DNA of 64,000 nucleotides, taken from contig CAZOFT010000007.1 in NCBI GenBank assembly GCA_964579395.1, positions 1-64,000 on the forward strand, written 5' to 3'. This document shows, piece by piece, positions 8,473 through 16,041 of this stretch (positions are counted from its first letter, which is position 1; each line of letters opens with the position of its first letter). Under the pieces are notes generated by a model that searched no databases, was not told the DNA's origin, and worked only from the letters and a program-made list of their open reading frames with translations. Position numbers and translations under genes: made by a program. This stretch comes from JACOTV01 sp964579395. Its GTDB lineage: Bacteria > Patescibacteriota > Microgenomatia > UBA1406 > GWC2-37-13.

Positions 8473-9146
8473 TTTTGGGCACTGAACATATACCCGAATC
8501 CCCTCACTGAATGGATGTAGTGGACGCCATGCGGTTTATCGATTTTGTTGCGCAAATAGCCGATATACACATCGACGACTCGTGATTCAACATCGCTCCC
8601 CGCAGACCAGAGGCGATTGAGGATCATATCGCGCGAGACTGTTTTTTCCGCATTCATCATGAGATACTCCAAAAGCCGGTATTCCTGAGGAGTCAGCTCG
8701 ATTGCCTCATTATCAATGTGTGCGGTTTTGCGCTGAGTATCCAGACTGAGTCGGCCGATTGTGATAGCATCTGTTTGAGGCTTGTGTGCTTTCAGCCGGG
8801 CATGAATGCGGGCAACCAGTTCATCCGGATCAAACGGTTTGCTGACATAATCATCTGCCCCCACCTCAAACCCATGAATCACATCATGGCTGCTTGAGCG
8901 GCCGGTAAGCATAAGCACCAATTGTTCTGGGTTGAGCTCTTTTGCTTTTCTGCATACACTCTCTCCTTTCATATCGGGGAGTCCAAGATCCAATACGATC
9001 ATATCGTATATATTCTTCTGAAGCTTTAAAAGAGCTTGGGCACCGGAGGATGCTTCATCGACATGAAAGCCGGCGTCCTTGAGCGCGATGGTGGTAAATG
9101 CACGAATATCATTACTGTCATCGACGACTAAAATACGTTCTGCCAT
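8469..9146 (-). CDS. OmpR/PhoB-type response regulator
   Basis: A 225-residue two-domain regulator. The receiver domain (1-115) has the acidic pocket DD at 9-10, phosphoacceptor Asp53 in VLDLGLPD, Thr81 and Lys103 (SKPFDPDEL). The C-terminal winged-helix domain (about 127-222) has ELTPQEYRLLEYL and the recognition/wing region RVVDVYIGYLRNKID followed by IHSVRGFGYMF, typical of OmpR/PhoB. It would bind tandem direct repeats upstream of target genes once phosphorylated by the adjacent kinase. The pairing of kinase and regulator tail to tail rather than in one operon is unusual and would let their levels be set independently. Confidence 0.92.
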   Translation of the reverse strand: MAERILVVDDSNDIRAFTTIALKDAGFHVDEASSGAQALLKLQKNIYDMIVLDLGLPDMKGESVCRKAKELNPEQLVLMLTGRSSSHDVIHGFEVGADDYVSKPFDPDELVARIHARLKAHKPQTDAITIGRLSLDTQRKTAHIDNEAIELTPQEYRLLEYLMMNAEKTVSRDMILNRLWSAGSDVESRVVDVYIGYLRNKIDKPHGVHYIHSVRGFGYMFSAQN

Positions 9147-9155
9147 AGTGAGCTT

Positions 9156-9184
9156 AGTATACAGCGCTTATTCCGGTTTGTCAC
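9156..9184 (-). promoter_or_regulatory. Promoter of the response regulator gene
   Basis: On the minus strand: GTGACA (9184-9179), 17-bp spacer, TATACT (9161-9156), 9 nt to the ATG at 9146. Five of six bases match consensus in each hexamer. The transcript would be leaderless or nearly so. Confidence 0.7.
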
Positions 9185-9216
9185 ATGATACTATAGATTA
9201 TTATGACAATAAAAAC

Positions 9217-9262
9217 CAATAAAAAAGCCCCCGACAGCAGTATGCACTGAGTAGTCGGGGGC
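9217..9262 (-). terminator. Intrinsic terminator after the GlsB-like gene
   Basis: A 9-bp GC-rich stem, GCCCCCGAC (9227-9235) with GTCGGGGGC (9254-9262), is followed on the minus strand by six T (complement of 9221-9226). It lies 15 bp past the stop of the minus-strand gene at 9278. The plus-strand side has only a short T-run, so it is mainly a minus-strand terminator. Confidence 0.85.
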
Positions 9263-9277
9263 TTTATGCGTTTCTCC

Positions 9278-9532
9278 TTAGGTCTGACGTACAACTGCCC
9301 GTTCGATCCAGATAGTTATAATCGCTCCGATTGTAGCTACGAGGATACTGTACAGATTCAGGCCGGTTGTCCCGGAGAATCCGAACAGATTAAAAAGAAA
9401 TCCTCCGACAAATGCGCCAATTATCCCGAAAACAATATCCATAAGTGGCCCTTGCGAACGATTTGTACGCAACACAATGGACGCCAGCCAACCGGCGATC
9501 AGTCCAAGAATAAGCCAGATAAGTATGTTCAT
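9278..9532 (-). CDS. GlsB/YeaQ/YmgE family membrane protein
   Basis: An 84-residue protein with three membrane helices (about 2-21, 30-50, 58-76) and the glycine-rich signature GLIAGWLASIV followed by DIVFGIIGAFVGGFL. This matches the transglycosylase-associated protein family (PF04226), small stress-linked inner-membrane proteins of unclear biochemistry. It has a strong Shine-Dalgarno (AAAGGAGGTGA, core 9547-9541) 8 nt before the ATG and a good terminator just downstream, so it is a single-gene transcription unit. Confidence 0.88.
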   Translation of the reverse strand: MNILIWLILGLIAGWLASIVLRTNRSQGPLMDIVFGIIGAFVGGFLFNLFGFSGTTGLNLYSILVATIGAIITIWIERAVVRQT

Positions 9533-9707
9533 GCTGATTCACCTCCTTTATATGTTGATCAAAAATAATAACGCTATATCTACTGTGCAGTATATGATTG
9601 GCATATAAAAAAACAGTGACAGATCTGTATGAAAATGGTAAGAAACAGAAGGTGAATGAGAATACATAAAAAGGTGTCACATCCCCCAGCACTGCATATC
9701 AACCCGC

Positions 9708-9713
9708 TATAAT
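9708..9713 (+). promoter_or_regulatory. -10 element of the XRE regulator gene
   Basis: A perfect TATAAT lies 10 nt before the ATG at 9724. No matching -35 is evident at 17 bp and there is no Shine-Dalgarno. Confidence 0.6.
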
Positions 9714-9723
9714 ACGACTATCT

Positions 9724-9930
9724 ATGGGAGAGCTTATCACCAATACCGTACAGGAATATCGCACGCATGCACGTGTGACACAGGAAGAGCTGGCGCGAGC
9801 AGTTGGTGTAACCCGGCAGACGATTATTGCCATAGAACGGGGCAACTATACTCCTTCTGTGCTGCTTGCATTGAAGATCGCACAGTATTTTGACACCACA
9901 GTTGAAAATTTGTTTACAATTAGCGGGTAG
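9724..9930 (+). CDS. XRE-family HTH transcriptional regulator (68 aa)
   Basis: A minimal Cro/C1-type helix-turn-helix protein with almost nothing outside the DNA-binding fold. The core is VTQEELARAVGVTRQTIIAIE (helices 2-3, about 18-38), ending in LALKIAQYFDTTVENLF. This short form resembles the YozG-type regulators found next to small integral membrane proteins. The next gene here also encodes a small membrane protein, fitting that pairing. It probably represses its own unit. Confidence 0.88.
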   Translation: MGELITNTVQEYRTHARVTQEELARAVGVTRQTIIAIERGNYTPSVLLALKIAQYFDTTVENLFTISG

Positions 9931-10016
9931 GAGCAAGTGTCATAGGCGGCGATCAAAATCCTGGAGTCATAGTCGATTCTCATGTGCCATATCCTATTCT
10001 CATACAACAACCATCT

Positions 10017-10370
10017 ATGATCATCGAATCAATCAGCGCTTCAATAATCCTTGCTATCGCGATTTTATTTTTGAATCCCGGCCATCTGACTATGCCGGAC
10101 ACGGTCCACTCTATGCTTGTTATCGGCATCATCGTGGCGTATCTCACGTTTGCTGCCTTTGTGTTTCGTGAACGCTCCTCAGATGAGCGTGAGATGCTTC
10201 ATGTATTGTCAGCGGGGCGTATATCGTATCTGGTCGGCGTCGGTGTGCTGATTGTCGGTATCGTGATGCAGGCAGCGGCCCATGAAATTGATGCATGGCT
10301 TGTCATTTCTTTGTGTGCTATGGTCTTCTCAAAGCTTCTCTCCCGCATCTATTCCCACCTCAGAATGTAA
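10017..10370 (+). CDS. Four-helix membrane protein paired with XRE regulator
   Basis: About 117 residues with four predicted helices (about 3-22, 32-50, 70-88, 92-110) separated by a charged loop, VFRERSSDEREMLH. The acidic/basic loop after helix 2 and the position behind a 68-residue XRE regulator resemble DUF2178-like membrane proteins, whose role is not known. The start at 10017 (MIIESIS) is preferred over a GTG at 9984, since a TATTCT -10-like box occupies 9995-10000. Confidence 0.65.
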   Translation: MIIESISASIILAIAILFLNPGHLTMPDTVHSMLVIGIIVAYLTFAAFVFRERSSDEREMLHVLSAGRISYLVGVGVLIVGIVMQAAAHEIDAWLVISLCAMVFSKLLSRIYSHLRM

Positions 10371-10437
10371 AGCAGACTTGACATCAGCTATCTGCAGTAC
10401 TAGCATAGAGACAGAATTATTCATTTATTTTGATTCT

Positions 10438-11007
10438 ATGAACAAACAATCAATGATCGTGGCAGCCGTTATTGCCGTAGTAGTGTTGGCAGTGGGAGCA
10501 TTTATTGTTATGCAAGGCAATACGTCCGGTGACACTATGATGAAAGATGATGCGATGGAGCAGTCATCAGACAGCATGATGCAGGATGACAAGATGGGAG
10601 CTGAGGATTCCATGATGAAAGACGATGCTTCAGGTGATTCGATGATGAAAGATGAAAATTCTGACACCATGATGAAAGACGACAAACAAAGCTATCTTCC
10701 GTACACTTCAACAGTGTTAGCAGACACCGCAGGTCGTCGCCGCGTCCTGTTTTTTTACGCAAACTGGTGCCCAACCTGCCGACCGGCTGATGCCGACTTT
10801 GAAGCAAAAATGGACTCGTTTCCGTCTGACGTATCGCTTATTCGCGTAAATTACAATGACACCGAGACTGATCAGGAAGAAAAAAACCTTGCTCAAAAAT
10901 ACGGCGTCACCTATCAGCACACGTTTGTGGAGATCGATGCGCAAGGTAACAAGGTTCAGACCTGGAACGGCGGACAGACACCCGAACTGTTAGCACATTT
11001 GAAATAA
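10438..11007 (+). CDS. Membrane-anchored thioredoxin with Met-rich MxKDx-type repeat linker
   Basis: A 189-residue protein. Residues 6-26 form an N-terminal membrane anchor. Residues 31-83 are a low-complexity linker of repeated SGDxMMKDD-type units rich in Met, Asp and Lys, similar to the pentapeptide MXKDX repeat pattern. Residues 88-189 form a thioredoxin fold with active site WCPTC (Cys111, Cys114) and the cis-Pro region GVTYQHTFVEI. Here the cis-Pro position appears to be Gln/His, so substrate handling may differ. It faces the outside and probably receives electrons from the DipZ-like protein encoded 27 bp downstream. The Met-rich linker may bind metal or be an oxidation sink (inference). 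A similar linker is in the fasciclin protein at 15415-16041. Confidence 0.8.
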   Translation: MNKQSMIVAAVIAVVVLAVGAFIVMQGNTSGDTMMKDDAMEQSSDSMMQDDKMGAEDSMMKDDASGDSMMKDENSDTMMKDDKQSYLPYTSTVLADTAGRRRVLFFYANWCPTCRPADADFEAKMDSFPSDVSLIRVNYNDTETDQEEKNLAQKYGVTYQHTFVEIDAQGNKVQTWNGGQTPELLAHLK

Positions 11008-11016
11008 TCGGTTCCG

Positions 11017-11022
11017 TATACT
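11017..11022 (+). promoter_or_regulatory. -10 element before the dipZ-like gene
   Basis: TATACT lies 12 nt before the ATG at 11035, in the 27-bp gap after the thioredoxin gene. It could allow dipZ transcription separate from the upstream gene. Confidence 0.45.
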
Positions 11023-11034
11023 GATTACACGACT

Positions 11035-12756
11035 ATGATATTTCTTCTCGCATTTGCTTTTATCGCCGGGATCGTGACGATTCTGTCTCCTTGTGTGTTG
11101 CCGGTCTTGCCGATCATTCTTTCCTCTTCGACTGCCGGAGGAAAGCGGCGCCCCCTGGGCGTAGTGGTAGGCTTTATACTGAGTTTTACCTTTTTTACCT
11201 TGTTTCTGTCGACTATCGTTTCGGCGCTGGGTATACCGGCTGAGTCCCTGCGCTTTCTGTCTATCGTCATCTTAATACTGTTTGGATTGACATTGGTTGT
11301 TCCGCAGGCGCAGATGATGATCGAGAAAGCCTTTACGAGTCTGTCAAGTCGTGCGCCCAAAGCCGGTGCACAAACCGGGTTTTTCGGCGGTATTCTCATC
11401 GGGTTGTCTCTGGGACTTTTGTGGACACCATGTGTCGGGCCGATTCTGGCTTCTGTAATCAGTCTGGCATTGACCGGCACCGTAACGCTGCAGGCGGTAC
11501 TTATCACACTTGCGTACTCGCTCGGTACGGCGATCCCGATGTTTGTCATTATGCAGACGGGGAGTACGGCCTTGAAGAAAGTGCCATGGCTCCTCAATCA
11601 CACGAGCGCCATTCAAAAGTCATTTGGCGTACTGATGATTGTCACTGCGATGGCGATTGCCTTAAATGTAGATCGGCAGTTTCAGACTTATATCCTAAAT
11701 ACCTTTCCCCAGTATGGTGCGGGACTCACCAAACTTGAGGATAATGATCTGGTACGCACCCAGCTGCAGCAGGTGAATAATACCTCAGTAGACGAGTCCT
11801 CAATCGGCAAGCCCATGTCTGATCTCAATCTGCCTGTCGGGCCTGAGGCACCTGAACTGATCCGGGGCGGCAGATGGTTTAACAGTGATCCGTTGACTCT
11901 TAAGTCATTGCGGGGCAAAGTGGTTATCGTCGACTTTTGGACGTATTCATGTATCAACTGTCAGCGCACCTTGCCGTATCTGAAAAGCTGGTATGAGAAA
12001 TACAACAAAGACGGGCTCGTCATAATCGGTGTGCATGCGCCTGAATTTGAATTTGAGAAAAATCCCGACAATGTGGCGCAGGCGCTGAAAGATTTCAACA
12101 TACAATATCCGGTGATGCAGGACAATGATTTTGCCACGTGGCGCGCGTATGACAACCATTATTGGCCGGCAAAATATATCATCGATGCCAACGGTCACGT
12201 GCGGTATTCACACTTTGGTGAAGGAAGTTATGATGAGACTGAGCATGTGATTCAGCAGCTTCTTCAAGAAGCCGGCGCGACAGACGTGTCACAGGTTAAA
12301 GTAGACAATCAGGTGAGTGAAAATCAGGCTCATTCCCCCGAAACGTATTTGGGATATGGGCGCATTGAACGGTTTGCTTCTCCTGAGACTATCGCGCAGG
12401 ATTCAATCTCATCCTACTCATTTCCCCAGCAGCTTGGTCAAAACGAAGTTGCTTACGCGGGAGACTGGAACGTGATGGAGGAGCGTGCCAAGCCGTCAAA
12501 AGGGGCAAAGCTTGAATATCGCTTTGATGCGGCACATGTATATCTGGTAATGCGTCCGATCGGTGAGGCGGCGAAGGTACGGGTTCTTGTCGATGGAAAA
12601 GCTCAGTATCCCGGCAGCGACGTGACTGATGGTGTGGTGACAATCACCAAAGACAGTCTCTATCGTCTGGTTGAGCTGCCCAGTGCAGAATCACATGTAC
12701 TTACTCTGGAGTTTCTGGATAGTAACTGCGAAGTCTATGCATTCACCTTTGGTTAG
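11035..12756 (+). CDS. dipZ: DipZ-like protein: CcdA membrane domain, TlpA-type thioredoxin, C-terminal beta domain
   Basis: A 573-residue fusion. Residues 1-215 are a six-helix CcdA/DsbD-beta domain with the paired membrane cysteines Cys20 (SPCVLPVLP) and Cys133 (TPCVGP), which carry electrons from cytoplasmic thioredoxin across the membrane. Residues about 270-420 form an external TlpA/AhpC-type thioredoxin with CINC (Cys306, Cys309) in the characteristic WTYSCINCQRTLPYL. Residues about 430-573 are a beta-rich domain matching the C-terminal module of mycobacterial DipZ. It would keep extracytoplasmic thiols reduced, and the adjacent membrane-anchored thioredoxin is the obvious partner. Confidence 0.9.
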   Translation: MIFLLAFAFIAGIVTILSPCVLPVLPIILSSSTAGGKRRPLGVVVGFILSFTFFTLFLSTIVSALGIPAESLRFLSIVILILFGLTLVVPQAQMMIEKAFTSLSSRAPKAGAQTGFFGGILIGLSLGLLWTPCVGPILASVISLALTGTVTLQAVLITLAYSLGTAIPMFVIMQTGSTALKKVPWLLNHTSAIQKSFGVLMIVTAMAIALNVDRQFQTYILNTFPQYGAGLTKLEDNDLVRTQLQQVNNTSVDESSIGKPMSDLNLPVGPEAPELIRGGRWFNSDPLTLKSLRGKVVIVDFWTYSCINCQRTLPYLKSWYEKYNKDGLVIIGVHAPEFEFEKNPDNVAQALKDFNIQYPVMQDNDFATWRAYDNHYWPAKYIIDANGHVRYSHFGEGSYDETEHVIQQLLQEAGATDVSQVKVDNQVSENQAHSPETYLGYGRIERFASPETIAQDSISSYSFPQQLGQNEVAYAGDWNVMEERAKPSKGAKLEYRFDAAHVYLVMRPIGEAAKVRVLVDGKAQYPGSDVTDGVVTITKDSLYRLVELPSAESHVLTLEFLDSNCEVYAFTFG

Positions 12757-12868
12757 TGTGCAGTTGCCCAATGTGCGGACAAATGACTGAAATCTGACGT
12801 GATCTTACATACACTTGTGTAAATGACAGAAAGTAGTGTTTAATAAGAAATGGCAGTGTATATAGGCG

Positions 12869-13558
12869 ATGTATTGCGTAACGTGTATGAACAGGACATT
12901 GTGTATGATGTTGGGAATTGTGGCCGTTCTCGCGGCCGGTGTTGTATTTGCCGGCTATAAACATCATCTTCAGACAGATATCGCCCGCGCACAAGCGCGG
13001 GAGAAACAGGCGCCTGTCGACACGATAACCGGTACGGTAGATGATCTGCTTGCGACACATCGTTCGATGACGTGCACATTTTCTTCTTCCTTGCCGGATA
13101 AAACCGTTTCATTTGATGGGGTGGTGTATGTAGCAAATGATCGGGTCCGTGCCGATGTGCATGGTGCAGTCGAGGGAGCTTCTGGCCGAGCGCATTCATC
13201 CCATATGATTCGCACCGCTGACAAATACTACTTGTGGAATGATGCTGACGCTCAGGCTGGGTATCTCATTCGTCAGGTGGATGATGAGATGATGGCAACA
13301 AGCTCCGGGGCAGCTGATCTTCCCCAATTATTTCCCAAGGGACAAACCGATTACAATTGTCATTCAGCTGATCACCCGGCAGAATCATTTGATGTACCGG
13401 GCGATATTACATTTGTTGATGTCACCGAGGCGCTGGGTGGTCGCATTGATCTTCCTGCAGTCCGCGGCACCTTCACAACCAGCGAGTGTGATAGATGTAT
13501 GGCATTTGCATCTGACACGGCGCGGGTCCAATGTAAGAGTATTCTCCGCTGTAGATAA
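12869..13558 (+). CDS. Anchored extracytoplasmic protein of unknown function
   Basis: About 229 residues (ATG 12869; ATG 12887 is an alternative that starts nearer the hydrophobic segment). One N-terminal membrane segment (LGIVAVLAAGVVFAGY) is followed by a soluble domain with conserved-looking cysteines. It shares a sparse pattern with the gene at 35648: a TCT motif, SH[IM], then a Y-x-W-x-D-x-D-A-x-x-G stretch, and near the end Cys followed by F-x-VP-x-x-[IV]-x-F. The two are probably distant members of one family. No known domain is recognised. It sits between the DipZ-like gene and a serine hydrolase, all exported, so it may work in the same compartment. Confidence 0.65.
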   Translation: MYCVTCMNRTLCMMLGIVAVLAAGVVFAGYKHHLQTDIARAQAREKQAPVDTITGTVDDLLATHRSMTCTFSSSLPDKTVSFDGVVYVANDRVRADVHGAVEGASGRAHSSHMIRTADKYYLWNDADAQAGYLIRQVDDEMMATSSGAADLPQLFPKGQTDYNCHSADHPAESFDVPGDITFVDVTEALGGRIDLPAVRGTFTTSECDRCMAFASDTARVQCKSILRCR

Positions 13559-13633
13559 TGGACTGTTGGGAACGCAAATACCATACGCTCCTCTTGTCTT
13601 TTTAAGCTTTTGACGGATAATGAGAGATGTTCT

Positions 13634-14626
13634 ATGTCTGTTCGTGGATTTATTCTGTTTTGTATCGTTTCTGTGCTTTGCGGGTTGGGCGGCTTTTGGA
13701 TCGGAAGCCGAACACAGCATACATCCGGCTCACCTTATGAAATGCTGCGTGATCAGGGAGACACTCTCATCAGTCCACTTATTGACATAGATGTTCCGGA
13801 ATCAGTTGGGGAAGGATCATTAGGGGGGATAATTGATGCGATACAAGATGATGCGCATTCATTTGAAGATCAGGCAGTAGTTGATGCTATCGGCATCTAT
13901 TATCGCGACCTGAAAGAGGGTTCTTGGTATGGTTATAATGAGCGTGAGCAATTTGCGCCGGCGTCTCTGCTGAAAGTTCCCCTCATGCTTGCCTATTATA
14001 AGCTCGCAGAAACGCAACCTGCGCTGCTAAAGCAAAAGATTGCTTATGACGATTCATATCCTCTTCCGGATCAGAATACCGCTATGGACTATCAGCCCCA
14101 GCATGCGATTCGAAAAGGGCGCTCCTACACGGTGTCTGAGCTGTTGAGATATATGATCGTGTACTCTGACAACAATGCAAAAAATCTGCTCTATCTGAAT
14201 ATTCATCAAGATCAGCTCAATGATGTATATCGTGACTTAGGAATGGGCGAAATCATAAAAGCATCCGATCCCACAGATGATGTGTTGTCGGCGCACGACA
14301 ATGCAACAGTGTATCGAGTTCTTTATAATGCCACGTATCTGACACCGGAAAATTCCCGTAATGCGCTCCAGTTGCTTTTGGGAGATACATTCAGAGAAGG
14401 GGTAATTGCCGGGCTTCCCAAAGGGGTGCGCTACGCCGGTAAGTATGGTGAGCGATCCTTTGGTGAGACTCGTCAACTCCATGACTGCGGCATCGTGTAC
14501 TATCCCAAGCATCCATACATAATCTGCATCATGACACGCGGGAGTGATTACACTGTTCTCTCCGATGCACTCAAAAAGATTTCTGCCGATGTATACCGTG
14601 CAGTAGATGAAGCGAGTAAGAAGTAA
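13634..14626 (+). CDS. Class A beta-lactamase-fold serine hydrolase, membrane anchored
   Basis: A 330-residue protein with an N-terminal anchor (about 4-24) and a penicillin-binding/beta-lactamase fold. The catalytic tetrad motif is SLLK (Ser111, Lys114) in FAPASLLKVPLML; the SDN motif is Ser178-Asp-Asn180 in YSDNNAKNLL; the third motif KTG is replaced by KYG (270-272). The fold and first two motifs are secure. The changed third motif and long N-terminal region argue against a classic secreted beta-lactamase and for a peptidoglycan-related or esterase role. ATG 13634 is chosen over TTG 13610 because it directly precedes the anchor. It abuts the convergent SGNH gene with no gap. Confidence 0.8.
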   Translation: MSVRGFILFCIVSVLCGLGGFWIGSRTQHTSGSPYEMLRDQGDTLISPLIDIDVPESVGEGSLGGIIDAIQDDAHSFEDQAVVDAIGIYYRDLKEGSWYGYNEREQFAPASLLKVPLMLAYYKLAETQPALLKQKIAYDDSYPLPDQNTAMDYQPQHAIRKGRSYTVSELLRYMIVYSDNNAKNLLYLNIHQDQLNDVYRDLGMGEIIKASDPTDDVLSAHDNATVYRVLYNATYLTPENSRNALQLLLGDTFREGVIAGLPKGVRYAGKYGERSFGETRQLHDCGIVYYPKHPYIICIMTRGSDYTVLSDALKKISADVYRAVDEASKK

Positions 14627-15322
14627 TTAACGGGGAAATTGTGTTCGCAAAACGGGGTATATTGTGTTTGCCCATTGCGCATATTGTCTTGCCGAAGGAT
14701 GCAGGCCATCATGCGCGATCATCGCAGGGTCTGAGGCAAGCCTGCTGCTGAGTGGATATATGTCAACCACCGCAATAGCGCGTTTTGCTGCCTCCGTTTG
14801 CAGGATGGCGTTGAATGTGTTTATTCTTCTGGCGGTTGTGCCATCAGTGTCAAATCGTGACCCACTTGGCGTAAGCAGAAAATTGGGAATGGTCACAAGC
14901 ACTATATGCTTGGCCGGGACGCTCAGCAGTAGTGTATCGAGAATTGTTTCTATATTTGTGCGAAATTGAACTTCGCTTACTCCTTGCACAACATCATTGG
15001 CACCGATCATCACAGTCACATGAGTGGGTTCAATAGTCTCAACGAATGGTAGCTCTTCATTCATAAGATCCTGTGTTGTGTAGCCGGTAACAGCAGGATT
15101 TTCTGGAAGTGAGACCGATACTTGTTGCTTCTCTTTCAGTGCGTTTACAACAATGGATGGCCAGCTTTGTTTTTCTGTCGCTCCTTCGCCGATTGTGTAG
15201 GAGTCTCCAAGCGGAAGAAGTCGGTATTGTGATTGGTCTTCCTTGTGAGCTGGAGAGCGGGCAAAAAAGCCAATTGTTGCAATACACACAGCCAAAATCA
15301 GTCCAAGGTATAACATCTTCAT
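14627..15322 (-). CDS. SGNH/GDSL-family lipase or esterase
   Basis: A 231-residue protein with an N-terminal membrane segment (LGLILAVCIATIGFFA), so exported or anchored. Block I is LPLGDSYTIGEGA with the nucleophile Ser, block III is VMIGANDVV (G-x-N-D), and block V is HDGLHPSARQYAQ with the catalytic Asp and His. This is the TesA/acyl-thioesterase-like branch of the SGNH hydrolases. A likely role is deacylation of a cell-wall or lipid substrate. Its start codon overlaps the stop of a 7-codon reading frame with a strong Shine-Dalgarno, suggesting translational coupling. It follows the MarR and fasciclin genes on the same strand. Confidence 0.85.
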   Translation of the reverse strand: MKMLYLGLILAVCIATIGFFARSPAHKEDQSQYRLLPLGDSYTIGEGATEKQSWPSIVVNALKEKQQVSVSLPENPAVTGYTTQDLMNEELPFVETIEPTHVTVMIGANDVVQGVSEVQFRTNIETILDTLLLSVPAKHIVLVTIPNFLLTPSGSRFDTDGTTARRINTFNAILQTEAAKRAIAVVDIYPLSSRLASDPAMIAHDGLHPSARQYAQWANTIYPVLRTQFPR

Positions 15323-15355
15323 AGCATAAAAGGTATTTGCATATGTGCACCTCCT
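15319..15355 (-). promoter_or_regulatory. Shine-Dalgarno and 7-codon leader frame coupled to the SGNH gene
   Basis: On the minus strand AGGAGGT (15355-15349) lies 6 nt before an ATG at 15342. The frame reads MQIPFML and stops with TGA at 15321-15319, overlapping the SGNH start codon as ATGA. The Shine-Dalgarno is too far (26 nt) to serve the SGNH start directly. A stem CCTGCGC/GCGCAGG is just upstream. Confidence 0.55.
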
Positions 15356-15414
15356 CTCCCTGCGCCCCGTCCCCCAGAAAAGTGGAGCGCAGGAAGTTGA
15401 GTATGCGAGCCACC

Positions 15415-16041
15415 TTATTGTGGCATAAGAACCATATCGATGACATGTGTCACACCATTGGACGAAACCACATCCGGTGTGGTGATGGTTGCGTCATTGA
15501 TCATAACAACACCGTCCTTCTTGTGCACAGTCAGTGTTTCGCCCTGCACAGTGGTCAGAGTCTGGCCGTCGGTTAGATCCTCCACTTTTAGTACACCCGG
15601 AACTACATGGTAGGTAAGTACACTTGTTAACTTCTGTTTATTTTCCGGTTTCAACAAGCTTTCGACGGTTCCTGCCGGAAGCTTCTCAAATGCAGCGTTT
15701 GTCGGTGCAAACACAGTAAACGGTCCGGGACCTTTCAGAGTATCCACGAGCCCTGCTGCCTTTACTGCAGCAACGAGTGTTGTGTGATCTTTGGAGTTGA
15801 CTGCATTATCGACAATATCCTTATCAGGAGTCATCATAGCGCCTCCCACCATGACGCCTTCTGACACAGATTCATCTTTCATCATGGCGCCTTCTGAATC
15901 TGCATCCATACTTTGCTCCATTGATGTGTCAGAATTTTGTTTCATTGCAGAATCTCCTGACTTATTTGATTGCATGTATGCAAACCCAATAATTGCAATA
16001 AGTATTACAGCTGCTGCTCCTATCAAAATCGTTTTGTTCAT
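15415..16041 (-). CDS. Fasciclin-domain (FAS1) protein with Met-rich linker
   Basis: A 208-residue protein with an N-terminal anchor (residues 4-22), a Met/Asp/Ser-rich linker (about 27-70, with SGDSAMKQ and GAMMKDE) and one complete FAS1 domain. The FAS1 signatures are GPGPFTVFAPTNAAFEKLP (H1 region) and LTYHVVPGV (YH motif), ending in NGVTHVIDMVLMP. FAS1 domains mediate adhesion or bind small ligands at the cell surface. The linker resembles that of the thioredoxin at 10438. It overlaps the marR-type gene by 4 bp, and its purine-rich ribosome site AAAGGGGGTGA lies within the 3' end of that gene, so the two are coupled and probably co-regulated. Confidence 0.92.
   Translation of the reverse strand: MNKTILIGAAAVILIAIIGFAYMQSNKSGDSAMKQNSDTSMEQSMDADSEGAMMKDESVSEGVMVGGAMMTPDKDIVDNAVNSKDHTTLVAAVKAAGLVDTLKGPGPFTVFAPTNAAFEKLPAGTVESLLKPENKQKLTSVLTYHVVPGVLKVEDLTDGQTLTTVQGETLTVHKKDGVVMINDATITTPDVVSSNGVTHVIDMVLMPQ

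Noticed and set aside
11025..11597. 190-codon minus-strand frame opposite the dipZ-like gene
   Set aside because: The opposite strand encodes clear CcdA motifs; the antisense product resembles nothing and lacks a ribosome site or promoter.
13634..14626. Antibiotic-resistance beta-lactamase
   Set aside because: The fold matches, but KTG is replaced by KYG and the protein is anchored with a long extension; a resistance call is not supported.
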